From Coffea arabica (lineage: Eukaryota > Streptophyta > Magnoliopsida > Gentianales > Rubiaceae): 64,000 bases of DNA. The position numbers and the translations under genes were made by a program. Every line of letters starts with the position of its first letter. Within the stretch, counting starts at the first letter, position 1. The notes under the pieces were generated by a model that was given only the letters and a program-made list of their open reading frames with translations, had not been told where the DNA came from and did no database searches. Location of the stretch: NCBI RefSeq assembly GCF_036785885.1, contig NC_092329.1:2294001-2358000 (forward strand), in the 5' to 3' direction. Shown here one piece after another: positions 13,486-23,788 of this stretch.

Positions 13486-14138
13486 TTCTGTCTTGGAAAA
13501 CCCCTAATTTCACGGTTTCCCCCAATTCGGATACAAAATGGGCCCTGTCTTGCTTTCCGTAGAAATTAGGATGCGAACTTTCAAAAAGGCCCCTGTCTGG
13601 CCGTTGTTTTCTGTATAGATATATGAGTTTTGGGTGGCGACGCCGTATAAGTCCTCAATTGGCACAAGCATTTTAGTTAAGGAATTGGAAAAAAAACCTG
13701 AGCGGCCACTAAACTATTGGTCAGATCATGTTTTGGCCATCAAACCATTTTTCGTCAATAATTGGCCACTAAACAACTTAATCAGTAAGTCCGTGACCAT
13801 TTAGTCAATAATTACTCTTAATCTATGAAATTAGCATTACACGTTGCAAAGCACAAGGGTAATTTTGTCTAACAACTACGCGACTCTATTTCATAGATTA
13901 ACTGTTAATTTCATCAATTAAGAGTAATTATCAACTAAATGGTCATGAGTTTACTGATTAAGTTGTTTAGTGGCCAATTACTGACGAAAAATAGTTTGAT
14001 GGCCAAAACATGATCCGACCAATAGTTTAGTGGCCGCTGAGATTTTTTACCCTAAGGAATTTAATTGGTGCGATAAAACTTTTAGGGACCAAATCGGTTT
14101 TAGTAAAATAGTTTGAGGACTAAATTGGCGATTTTCCC
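13486..14138 (-). repeat. right terminal inverted repeat, interrupted by a nested MITE
   Basis: Reverse complement of the left arm at 11824-12102. It is split at 13687-14052 by a MITE with its own target duplication. Without that insertion the arm is about 278 bases. Confidence 0.9.
13687..14052. mobile_element. Mutator-type MITE nested in the Pack-MULE right TIR
   Basis: A 366-bp element with inverted repeats of roughly 130 bp. The left end reads AAACCTGAGCGGCCACTAAA and the right end, reversed, AAATCTCAGCGGCCACTAAA. The 9-bp target duplication TAAGGAATT is at 13678-13686 and 14053-14061. Removing the insert and one duplication copy restores continuity with the other TIR arm, so this insertion came after the host element. 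It has no coding capacity. Confidence 0.92.
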
Positions 14139-14147
14139 TTCTTTGTA

Positions 14148-15900
14148 CCTTACGATCTATTTTAAACGCGAACCACTCCTGAGTTTTGGGATCAGTATTG
14201 CAAACACCTCTTGTGGTTCTTCCTTCCCAATATGATAGTGTATTAGCTAGGGTATCCGATCCCTGGACCATTGAACTGATCCAATCGGTATTTTATGGGT
14301 CAATCTTTTTTTTTTTTTTTGACTCTTATCCGACTCACATATTAGCGATTATTCGATGCGGGAGTCTGAATATTGGATACCAGTGAGAGCCGGATTAATG
14401 GATACTCGTTCCGTCTAGCTCATCGTTTAAGTTTTTTAAAAAATAAATTATACTAATTTAATTTTATATTTTACATATTCATCTAAAACTCAACATAAAT
14501 TTTTTCTAGCAAAAATCTCGTTGAGAAATAAACATGCAAAGAGAATACAAGAGAAAGGGAAAAAACAAAAGAATTCAAAACAAATGAAAATTTAAAATAA
14601 ATAGTACCATTTTTTTAATATATATCTTCACATCAATTAAACTCTTTCCTAAAAAAATATAAGATTATGACCTATACAAATTAATCTTATAAACAGACCA
14701 TAGTCTGTAATTTATTCGATAAAATTACTTAGTTATTTCTAAAAATATTGTTTTATAGTATATGTATAAAAATGAAAAAAAATAAAAAACATATATGCAA
14801 GGCTAGTCAAGCATTCGCAAGTTCTTAATCCCATGACTCTAACCTATATAGCATATAAACAGGTACCCGACTTTATTTAACTTGGTCAAATCATACAGAT
14901 CGGATACCCTATTTTTGGGATTGGATCAAATCGAATATCGCGAGTTTTTAAATATTATTTAAAATAAACCGCTGACTCAAACCATATGAAATAATCAACA
15001 CAACTTTTCAATAAGGTTGAAAGATGAATCGAACTACTCAATATTCGAATCGACTTCAACTTGATTTGCCAACTAATCAATCCAAAATTGAATAATGTTT
15101 TATATTTGATAATATTCAAATTCGACAAAAAAGTTCGTTCAAATTCGATTTAACAAATAAGCAATCTAAATTTGAACAAAATTTATAACTCGTATAAATA
15201 ATCAAACAAATTTAAATTTGATTTGATTAGACTCATTTACGTTACTACTTTTCAATCGGCTAAAGTCAATAGAGAAGGCATGCCCGATTGATGGTTAAAA
15301 GTGAAAAAGATCCTTTACTCCTTCCATGCCGTAGTATCCCTCCATAATGCTGTCACGAAGTAACTGCATGGCTTCAGGGAGTCACTTCTTTGAATTGAAG
15401 TTGATCCATTGCATGCCGGTAAATCAATTAATAGTTGGCCAACCGTAGACAAAACAGTCCGGCCGGTGAGTCTGATGGGAGATTCCACAAATAGGAATTA
15501 ATATACTACTGCCAAACTGCTCAGAGGAAGGAAAAAAGCAGAGAGTGGACAGTTATGGGGTGATTCCTTTCTTCATTGAATTCATTGCAGATAGAGATGA
15601 AGGAGAGAATATTGTGACTTTAATTGGGGTCGTGGGTTGCCATTAATGGTCCGGTCCTCCTTTCCTGAATCTTGGGTTTGGTGGTCGACGGTTTTAATTC
15701 AATGCACAGATGCCCTTCTCTCTTTCTTCTTCTTAAAAAAAAATGACAGGACCGAAATATAGTCGTTCCCTTTCCCATTTCCCATCCATTTCTCCTTGTC
15801 TTCTACAAAACCATAACCCAAAAAAAAAGAAGAAAAAACAAATCCTTTCTCCTTCCTCTTCTTCTTCTTCATCGCAATACTTCTGACCGATGATCAGAGC
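14148..15900. other. intergenic DNA, AT-rich repeat remnants
   Basis: From about 14400 to 15240 the sequence is degenerate and rich in TCGAATT/AAATTCGA-type words, resembling the stretch at 54070-54420. It is probably an old dispersed repeat of unknown class. From about 15580 it becomes pyrimidine-rich and probably forms the 5' part of the MIR171 transcription unit. No protein-coding gene is recognised. Confidence 0.4.
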
Positions 15901-15919
15901 CTGCTATTTTTTGTGTAAG

Positions 15920-16081
15920 AATTTTGAAATAGTCACTGTGATATTGGTCCGGTTCACTCGGATGTTGAGGCGCGCTTTGCACTATTTGTTTTGCGCTGAA
16001 GGCGTATACGCAAGCAAGCCTTGTCCAGTAGTACTATAAACAATCTGATTGAGCCGTGCCAATATCTTAGTGTCTTTTCAT
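15920..16081 (+). ncRNA. MIR171: MIR171 primary hairpin
   Basis: The 3' arm at 16046-16066 is a perfect 21-nt miR171 (TGATTGAGCCGTGCC followed by AATATC). The 5' arm at 15940-15962 (GATATTGGTCCGGTTCACTC...) pairs with it with few mismatches, and the predicted star at 15942-15962 has the usual 2-nt offset. Pairing extends beyond the duplex (AGTCACTGT against TTAGTGTCT), and the loop is about 80 nt. Known role: miR171 directs cleavage of HAM/SCL6 GRAS transcription-factor mRNAs and so controls meristem and branching programmes. The pyrimidine-rich DNA from about 15710 is the likely transcript leader. I could not place the start or end of the primary transcript. Confidence 0.93.
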
Positions 16082-18498
16082 TACTAGTAGTTGGCTTGCT
16101 TGCCTGCCTGCCCGCCCGCCCTATGTATATCAAGGTTTGAACCCTTTTTTTCCATCCTTTGTAATCTTATTTTGGTTTTCTTTGTGGCTGCCTATAGTTA
16201 GTTAATATAGTAACTATTACTAGTTATTTTTACTAGTAATTATTCCTTGTTTTCGCTCTTTTTCTAACTTTAAATTTCTCCCCTTTCCTTTCTACATACT
16301 CTCCGGATCCGTACCAGGAAAAAGTTAAGTAGATTACGAGCTCCTATGATTGTCATTTGTTCCACAGAAGAAGCTTTGCATCTGTTTACCAGTTTTAATC
16401 TAACCCAAAAAAAAAAAAAAAGAATTGTAATCAACTATCAATTAATGCGACGAGGTTTAATGGGTTGGCTCGTTTTTGGTATTACACATCACATGCAGCT
16501 CGTCTAGAAATTAAATAAGAAGCTTGTGGAATGGGAAGCCTCAGCCTTTCTTCGGCCCGTTTCATGTTGAGTTTGTTATTGCCATTGGCCATCCTCATTT
16601 TTTTCTTTGATTCCCCCCCCCCCCCCCCCACCAAGTTTCCTAGCTGATCTTTTGAGTTAAATATAGTATCGTTTTTTTTTTTTTAACAACGCAAATCTAG
16701 GAGAAACATGGGAGAGGGAGTCAGATTTGGAGGCTGCAACGTTAATGGCACGAGCTAAACTTCATTAATTTAGCAAATTTAAGTAAAGAAACCTTTTATA
16801 ACAATTAAAACATGCATCTTATGGGAGGGCTCACCGGTTCAGTATTTGAAATAAGAACAGGCGCTTCTAGGCCCAAGGAAAAGTTGTTTGTTTGAAAGCA
16901 AGAAACTTGAGTCTCTAGGGAGAAGAAGAGTTCATTTTCCTGTACATAATAGTCATGCACCTGGAAATTATTGTGATGGGATGCAATGCAGCCTTAATTT
17001 CTTATTGTCAAACAAACGAAAGAATACAAAGAAAGTTATAGTTGACGATAGTAAATGAGAGATCGATGTGAAGAGCAGGTGCAGGGCAGACAATCTTAAA
17101 TGACATACGAGCAAATTGCAGATTTTATGCATGGACGATGACAAGTGTTGTATTCATTACATACTTCACCGACAGCCGGCGGGGCCGAGGTGTGGTCTGG
17201 TTGGTTTTAATTTTGCAGTCAGACAAAGATTCCCTCAGTCAATTCGCTATTCAGTCCGCGTGCGTTTTGTTGTTGATTGGTAGATGGTTCATGATCTTGT
17301 TGATTACACAAAATTAACACTAGCACTTAAATAAATAAATAAAAGAGCTGATCCGCTGTTTTTTTTTTCTCCCCTTTTGAGTACAACATATTTACAGCTA
17401 ATTCTATGCTTGGTCGAGGGGGGATGGACTCAACTAAACTATTGCAAATTCGAAGGAAACTTAGGTCCCGTTTGGATTGCATTTTTCGTCATTTTTCATG
17501 GAAAAATTACTGTAACGATTTGATGTATGCGAATAAAAAAGATAATAGAGAAATGTGTTCACGGAAAATGACGAAATTTTTCTACGGAAAACAGCAATTC
17601 AAGCAAGACCTTAATTACTTTCAAAAAATCGTAGACGGGACGGGAAGTGCAAGCAAGAGCTTTGAATCCCTAGCCTACACCCAACAAAGCTGTTATTTAT
17701 TAGTAGTAGTACTACTAGTACTTTTTACTAATTCCAAAATTTTTTCTCAGCAACATTTGGCATACATTTTATCACATTAGGGACATTATAAAAATGTGCA
17801 CAGGTGTCTGATTAATAAGCTGATTTAACATCCTCGAGGCTTCCTTTGGACCGGGAGACAAGTAATGAAACTTATTTATTAGTCATCATCATCAAAATTC
17901 TTAAAACCATTGAAATGTGACGTGACTAATGAGCTTCTTTCTACAGGGAAAATAGAGCGCTATATAAAAAAATGTTGACGTTGAACAAGGATTCAACTGG
18001 AGACCCGTCCGGTCCAGGTGGAGTCAAAGCGTTTAAATAAGGCACCTGATTAGTTGTGGCTCCAATTTCAAAAGCCAGCCATTTGGGCCTAAGGCATTGG
18101 AGTGAGCAGTGAAGGGGCCTGCCGGAGCGGATACCAAGGACAAACACTGGACTGGACCGGACCGGACCAGAAGGCTGCAAAAATGGGGCAGGGATGCATT
18201 CTCATCCACACTTCAATGGGGTTAACTGACATTTAACCACACCTCGAGGGCTATTATCGGAAAATCGCCCACCCAAAAATCTACCACTTGCGGAGCCAGC
18301 TGAAAATCATCGAGTCAGTAAAGTCGGTTCCGCTGAAACTGAGCTTTACCAACCATGATACAGTACATATCTTGATCCGATCCGGCACCACCGCCACCGC
18401 CGCATTCATTAGTATACTGTCCTACTACAAGCCACCCGCCAAACCCACCCGGACCCCGCCAAATTTTACAGGCTCCGACTACTCTTTCCAACCCGGAA
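16082..18498. other. intergenic DNA between MIR171 and the DNL protein gene
   Basis: Contains a poly(C) tract near 16613-16630, several poly(T) runs and one Tourist-like MITE (17464-17610). No coding gene is recognised. The last few hundred bases are the promoter and leader of the following gene. Confidence 0.4.
17464..17610 (+). mobile_element. Tourist-like MITE (147 bp)
   Basis: Starts GGTCCCGTTTGGATTGC and ends GCAATTCAAGCAAGACC, an imperfect inverted repeat. It is flanked by TTA on both sides (17461-17463, 17611-17613), which fits a PIF/Harbinger-type target site. The internal core ATTACTGTAACGATTTGATG recurs in related copies near 31971 and, inverted, near 42822. Confidence 0.65.
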
Positions 18499-19552
18499 AT
18501 GGAAACCCTCGTTAACTCCGCCACGGTGGCAGCTATAGTCTCCTCCTCTACTTCTCCTCCTTCTCTCCCTATTTTCTCTTCCAAACCCAAGGACTCGTCA
18601 TCACCAGCATCATCCTCCTCCTCCTCTTCCTCGAGAAGACTCCTCCGATTCTCCACCTCACCCAAAAGTACCTAGGCTGCGCCTCCTTTGCTGCTCTCCT
18701 TTTCTTGCTTTCCCTCTTTATCCCTCCGTTTCTTACACTCGTTTCCTGTCCTAACCTCTTTCTCTCTCGCTCTTGTTTCAGATAATGGCAACCAACCGGA
18801 TATCCAGTCCGATTCCAACGACTCCAGCACCAGTCTCGTCCCTATGCTCCGCAATCACACCCTGTCCAAGGTACTTTGTAATTTTTTTTTTGGTTTGTTG
18901 AAATCAAGACCCGCACCCCCCCCGGGTTTTTTTTTTTTGGAAATTCTGTTTGTGATTTGAATTAATTTCGTTTGCTCACTTTTTAGGATGCAGCGATGGG
19001 GTTAGTGTTGAGTGCCGCTAATGTCAGGGGTTGGACTACGGGGTCGGGTATGGAAGGCCCTTCCGTTCCTGCCGGTGCTGGTTCAGATTCCGAATCGGGT
19101 ACAGAGCGGATATCCACCTTCCCCTGGTCGCTCTTCACCAAGTCACCACGACGTCGTATGCGTGTGGCCTTCACTTGCAGCGTCTGTGGTCAACGCACCA
19201 CTCGCGCCATCAATCCTCATGCTTATACCGATGGGACTGTTTTCGTTCAGGTAAAATTTTTTTTTTTTCAAAAATAATTTCTTGTTTCAATTTTCTCGTG
19301 GCTTTCTATTTATTATTTTTATTATCAAGCTGTAATCTTCACTTTTGGCTCACGTGTATATTCTTTGGGTAGTGTTGTGGATGCAATGTATTTCACAAGC
19401 TGGTGGACAACCTGAACCTTTTTCATGATATGAAATGTTATGTGAATCCCAGCTTCAATCCTAATGTAAATGCTGATTTGGGGTTCAAGTATTTTGGCTT
19501 CAACGATGATGACAACAACAACAACAACAACGAGGATTTTCCTCTTTTCTGA
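18499..19552 (+). CDS. DNL-type (Zim17/HEP-like) zinc-finger protein, 4 exons
   Basis: Zim17-family proteins are escort factors that keep organellar Hsp70 soluble; plant members act in mitochondria or chloroplasts. Exons: 18499-18667, 18782-18870, 18987-19250, 19373-19552. They join in frame to 233 residues. The N-terminal half is rich in Ser, Ala and Arg with few acidic residues, like an organelle transit peptide (RRLLRFSTSPKS near 46-57). The zinc domain has CSVC at 150-153, TTRAINPHAY after it, and CCGC at 175-178 followed by NVFHKLVDNLNLFHD; these are the two CxxC knuckles and the HxxxDNL signature. The tail ends in a run of Asn (DDDNNNNNNEDF). Length and domain match a full plant member. 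Mitochondrial versus plastid location is not decided by the sequence. Confidence 0.92.
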
Positions 19553-20683
19553 GGTGAAATAAGAATATGGACAATGGTGGGAAGGGATGTACATTACATA
19601 TTTACATTGCTTCTTTGCGGAAACTACAGAATATAGTTTATTGTGCTTGTAAATAGCCGGAAGATATCTCGTCATATATGGCTAGAGTGATTTGTGTGAC
19701 TGTACATACATAAATATATATATGTTCCTTGCTACATAGTACATACTTTTTTGGGGGGATCCAATCTTTACAGCTTTCTTTGTTTACTTGTGGTGGTTTC
19801 CTATGCATTCCGTCGTTCACGGTTAGTATGTCTGTAGGGTTAATGCTTTGCCCAAATATGTGTGACATGGCTCACAAGATGTTCACGTAGATGCTGGCTA
19901 ATATTTCATGCATTATGGAGAACTTAATTGTGCTATGGATCTTAGCATACAATTCAACTATATTGTGTTTATCAGGCAGGCTTACTTGTTATTCCTGTGC
20001 ACGCCTTTTTACCGGTGAGCTTTGTTTTGTGGTTTCCTCGACTATTAGAATGCTACCAAATCTGCTTTGCAAAACATTCGATGTTTCCCTTTCATTGATC
20101 GCTGAACCTTGTTAATCATTTCCTGGTCATGATGTCCAATGGTCTAGGATATGGCAAGTGTTCTTGATGCATGGAGTGGAAGAAATATTGTAGATTGCCT
20201 AGCCCAATGAAAAGGTAGAATATGTGGCCGAAGCTGGATGACCTAAACATAACGGTTGGACTAAAAATTTTCTTGCATAAAGGGATAACAAGACTGGGTT
20301 AGAGGTGGTCTGGCGTTGAATAGTCATCTCATAAGTGTGCGAGGAAGGGAAGCAAGAAATGCAGGTCGAGAACTACTGCTAAACTAGGTGCTTAAACTTG
20401 TGAACAAATTCACTTTTTTTTTTTCCCAATTGTCTGGCGGCATGTCCCTTGTTCTGTTTGTTCGTAAGAGGAAAATTTTGTTTTTAATTCTTTTCTTCAG
20501 TCTATCTCTTTAGAGAAGGGGGAAGATAAGTTGGAAATTCTTTGAAGAAGGGAAGTAGATGCATTGGAGTAAGACGCTGAAATTAAATTTGTGAGCATCA
20601 GTGAAGTGCTTCGTCTGATGGTTCCATAGGATGATCTCTTTCTTAGTGCAATTTCTGTTGACAAAGCAATTAGGTAATTAGTA
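19553..20683. other. intergenic DNA downstream of the DNL gene
   Basis: Probably the 3' UTR for the first two to three hundred bases, then unassigned sequence. No gene recognised. Confidence 0.4.
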
Positions 20684-20685
20684 CT

Positions 20686-21003
20686 CCCTCCCTTTTTTTA
20701 TAACTGACGTTTAAGAAATTTGCTCTAGTGTACTTTTATCTGTCGTTTTATTATCCCCATACAGTATTAATTATTTTTTCACAATTTTACCATTTTATCT
20801 CTCTTTTCCAATACAGGGTTCTTAATTACTACTTTTGACCTAGTAAAACAGCACCATTTAGTACTCTAGTGAGAGAAAATATGGGTGAATTGGACAATTT
20901 ATGAGGGTACAAAAGGAAAGTAGTGTACAGATTTAAGTAATGAAAAACTTTTCTTAATTGGTGTGCAAAATCTTAAACGTCAGTTATAAAAAAAGGGAGG
21001 GAG
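20686..21003. mobile_element. Stowaway-type MITE (318 bp)
   Basis: Inverted ends CTCCCTCCCTTTTTTTATAA and CTCCCTCCCTTTTTTTATAA (opposite strand), continuing as CTGACGTTTAAG on each side. It is flanked by TA at 20684-20685 and 21004-21005. The CTCCCTCC terminus and TA target site are typical of Stowaway (Tc1/mariner) MITEs. No coding capacity. Confidence 0.9.
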
Positions 21004-21005
21004 TA

Positions 21006-22410
21006 TGATTTGTAATGGGTTTGAGATACTATCATTGGATTCCGTGGTGATGGAGTATTATCTAATTTTTGAGAATTTGAAGTATTGGGATTGGGGTGGT
21101 GAATTGATATAGATGTTGGATGGAATTCTGGTCATTGGCAGAACGAAATTGAGGAATCTTTGAGGGGAACATTCTTGTGGATTTTGGCTTTGCGGAACAT
21201 TTTTCAGTAGTGCACCAAACACTTGAAAATGAAGGGAAATAATTGTTCCCATGAAAATGTTTTCCTTGGGAAAAAAACATTACACTGACACAAACGGACC
21301 CTAGAGGTGAAAGCAAAAGATGTCCGCAATACAGACATTAGAAATTCTTCCATTAATTTAGACCTTTCCATCTACATTTCGCTTCAGTTCAGTGTGAAGC
21401 ACGAGGAGTAAACAACAGGGATTCTACTATAATTTTTGATGCTTTGAGGCGGAGGTTCTATAATTCCAAGTTAAAAGAATAGAGAAATCACCTGTCTTTT
21501 AGTGGAAAGTGGAAACTAGGAGTTAATATGAATGATAAACTTGGTTTCATCATTTTCCAGGCGATGAAGTATGAACTCTTCAGATTGTGGATTTGGACTC
21601 TTATTAGGCAAGAAGTTCCAAAGCCGAATTTTCAAATTGGCCAACTCCTTCCACAGCCTCAATGTTTATCCTTACTATATGTTATAATAAAGACGTGTGA
21701 GTGGAATGGATTGTTGAATTGCAAACTTGATTGCATATATTATTCGGCCCCGACGATTGCTGTAATCTTTCTTGACCAATATTAGCGGCAATTTCATATC
21801 GTCAATGGTGGCGATTGCTGTAATTTCCTAATTCAGTCGAATGAGAATGAGGGCGTTCATTCAATTTGTCCCACTTTTCCTAATTTAGTCAAGTGAGGGT
21901 GCTCCCTTGCCCTGAGTCCCACATCGGTTAGTTAGAGTGTGCGCGAGTTCCACTTAAGTTCCATGGATGCAGCCAGAAGTCAGCAACTGCCTTTCGGTTG
22001 TACTTGTGAGGTTCGCTTAGGTCTAGTTTGTGAAAATTCTTGCTAAAAGGGTGTTCACCAGAGGTGGAATTTATAATCTCTTCGGCTTTCTGTCCCCTCC
22101 CTACTTATTAGTATATTTTCCCAAAGTTTCTGCGATTCTTCGGTTTAGAAAATCCCAATCCAATAATGTCTTTCTTGATTTTGTTTCTGGTTGTTTTAGT
22201 TTGTATGATTCTGTAGGAGTTGCAATTTCAGATTGTCTGGACTCCCTCACGAGTCAGCGTGAGCCCAGTTTCAACTTGCATACACGTTATACTTCTGGTT
22301 GATTGGACCGAAATGTGTCGTAGTGATTCAAGTGAATGAAGTAGCAAAATCGTATTTGTGCATAATGTTTCTCTGTATTTTTCCACCTCACACAAGAAAA
22401 ATATCCGTTC
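21006..22410. other. intergenic DNA upstream of plastocyanin
   Basis: No gene recognised. An exact plant snRNA-type upstream sequence element, GTCCCACATCG, occurs at 21916-21926, but no recognisable snRNA follows and no clear TATA box is at the expected spacing. Confidence 0.4.
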
Positions 22411-22438
22411 CACGTGGTAGGATAGCATCCAATCCAAT
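22411..22438 (+). promoter_or_regulatory. G-box and tandem CCAAT boxes in the plastocyanin promoter
   Basis: CACGTG at 22411-22416 is followed by two CCAAT pentamers at 22429-22433 and 22434-22438, about 270-300 bases before the plastocyanin ATG. G-box and CCAAT elements are common in light-regulated plant promoters. Their use here is inferred from position only. Confidence 0.5.
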
Positions 22439-22708
22439 CAACAGGTTGGATCTTCAAGGGATAACCTCCCATTTCTCCCATGTCTGCGTCTGCCCAATCA
22501 TTCTCACCATGCGTTCTTCCATTATCTCTACTCAATCACCCCTCCTTAAACCTGAGCCACACAGATACAACCTCTCAAAACATCATCCTCACCCACGTAT
22601 TAAACTGCACTCCTCTCCTCTTTTTGGCTTCTTGATTTCCATCCAGAAGTCTACTCAAAACAAAACAGCCCATCTTCCACCCACAACTCCTAGCTATTGA
22701 GTTTCGAA

Positions 22709-23215
22709 ATGGCCACTGTCACCTCCGCTGCTGTTTCCATCCCATCATTCACCGGCCTCAAGGCCTCCGGTGCACCAGCTTCTAGAGTGAGCAGCAGCAC
22801 TGTTAAGGTCTTTGCTGCCTCTCCCAAGCTCGCCGTGAAGGCTTCCCTCAAGGAAGTAGGTGCTGCTGTAGTTGCTACTGCTGCCAGTGCAATGCTCGCA
22901 ACCAACGCCCTGGCCGCCGAGATCTTGCTTGGTTCTTCTGGTGGCGAGCTGATTTTCGTCCCAAGCGAGTTCAGTGTGGCTTCTGGAGAGAAAATTGTTT
23001 TCAAGAACAATGCCGGGTTCCCCCACAATGTAGTGTTCGATGAGGATGGAGTTCCTTCCGGTGTTGATGCATCTAAGATCTCCATGTCGGAGGAAGACCT
23101 TCTCAACGCACCAGGAGAGACCTTCTCGGTCTCTTTGACAGAGAAGGGAACTTACAGTTTCTACTGTTCACCTCACCAGGGAGCCGGCATGGTTGGCAAA
23201 GTCACTGTTAACTAA
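22709..23215 (+). CDS. PETE: plastocyanin precursor, chloroplast thylakoid lumen
   Basis: Copper protein that carries electrons from cytochrome b6f to photosystem I in the thylakoid lumen. Single exon, 168 residues, standard length for eudicots. Residues 1 to about 70 form a bipartite transit peptide: a stromal part rich in Ser, Ala and Lys, then a hydrophobic Ala-rich lumenal signal ending NALAA. The mature protein starts at about 71 with [15 protein letters not shown]. The copper ligands are all present: H106 in FPHNVVF, C153 and H156 in [10 protein letters not shown], and M161. The ATG at 22709 sits after a pyrimidine-rich leader. It is tail-to-tail with the phospholipase D gene, whose stop lies about 570 bases downstream on the other strand. 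Confidence 0.98.
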   Translation: MATVTSAAVSIPSFTGLKASGAPASRVSSSTVKVFAASPKLAVKASLKEVGAAVVATAASAMLATNALAAEILLGSSGGELIFVPSEFSVASGEKIVFKNNAGFPHNVVFDEDGVPSGVDASKISMSEEDLLNAPGETFSVSLTEKGTYSFYCSPHQGAGMVGKVTVN

Positions 23216-23788
23216 ATCTGTATTTTTATTATAACTTGTTTCTCAATTCTGATTTCTTCTTTTTGCTGTTTCGTTTTCTCATCAGAGGATTGCATATATC
23301 ATGTATGAGGTGAACTTAATTTTAGCTTTCACAAAGTCATTCAAGAATGCTGCTATTGGGGCGTTCCAGCACATTTTCATGTTTCTATTACTACTTTAAC
23401 ATTTCGTTCGCTACTTCTTAATCATCTTCATCAGGGAAAATAAACATAATGGGGTTGAAACAAAGGTTATCCGTGTAATCAAAATGAACTCATAAGATAC
23501 AACCTGGGCTTTATAGTAAAGATCACATTGAGATCATTTTACGCATACCTGTAGCAAAGAGTCAGGGAAAGAAAAAAGAACTTAATAATATTAAGCCCAA
23601 CCCGGTAGGCGGCAAAAGAATAATTTACACGTTACAGTTACAGGCCATGGTAAATTGTCAATTTGACAAGCCTTATTTTGTTTGGTGCTTTTACCTTCGG
23701 GAAATCTTTCCTAAGAGTATTCTGGCTGGGTGCAAAAGTGAATAGATTGGACCTTATGCAGACGTATAGAACCCCAAGCTACTTGAGG
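23216..23788. other. convergent 3' region between plastocyanin and PLD delta
   Basis: Holds the two 3' UTRs in opposite orientations. No further gene is seen. Confidence 0.5.

Larger units (their letters stand above)
11824..14138. mobile_element. Mutator-like TIR element carrying a PPR gene fragment (Pack-MULE)
   Basis: Two long inverted repeats of about 279 bp begin GGGAAAATCGCCAATTTAGT and enclose about 1.38 kb of PPR coding sequence. A perfect 9-bp target duplication TTCTTTGTA sits immediately outside at 11815-11823 and 14139-14147. Long TIRs plus a 9-bp duplication are diagnostic of the Mutator superfamily. No transposase is present, so the element is non-autonomous. Without the nested 366-bp MITE and its 9-bp duplication it would be about 1.94 kb. 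The arms are still very similar, which suggests fairly recent activity or gene conversion between arms. Confidence 0.9.

Noticed and set aside
22690-23106. Long minus-strand open frame of about 138 codons opposite plastocyanin
   Set aside because: It is the antisense shadow of the well-supported plastocyanin gene and shows no family similarity.
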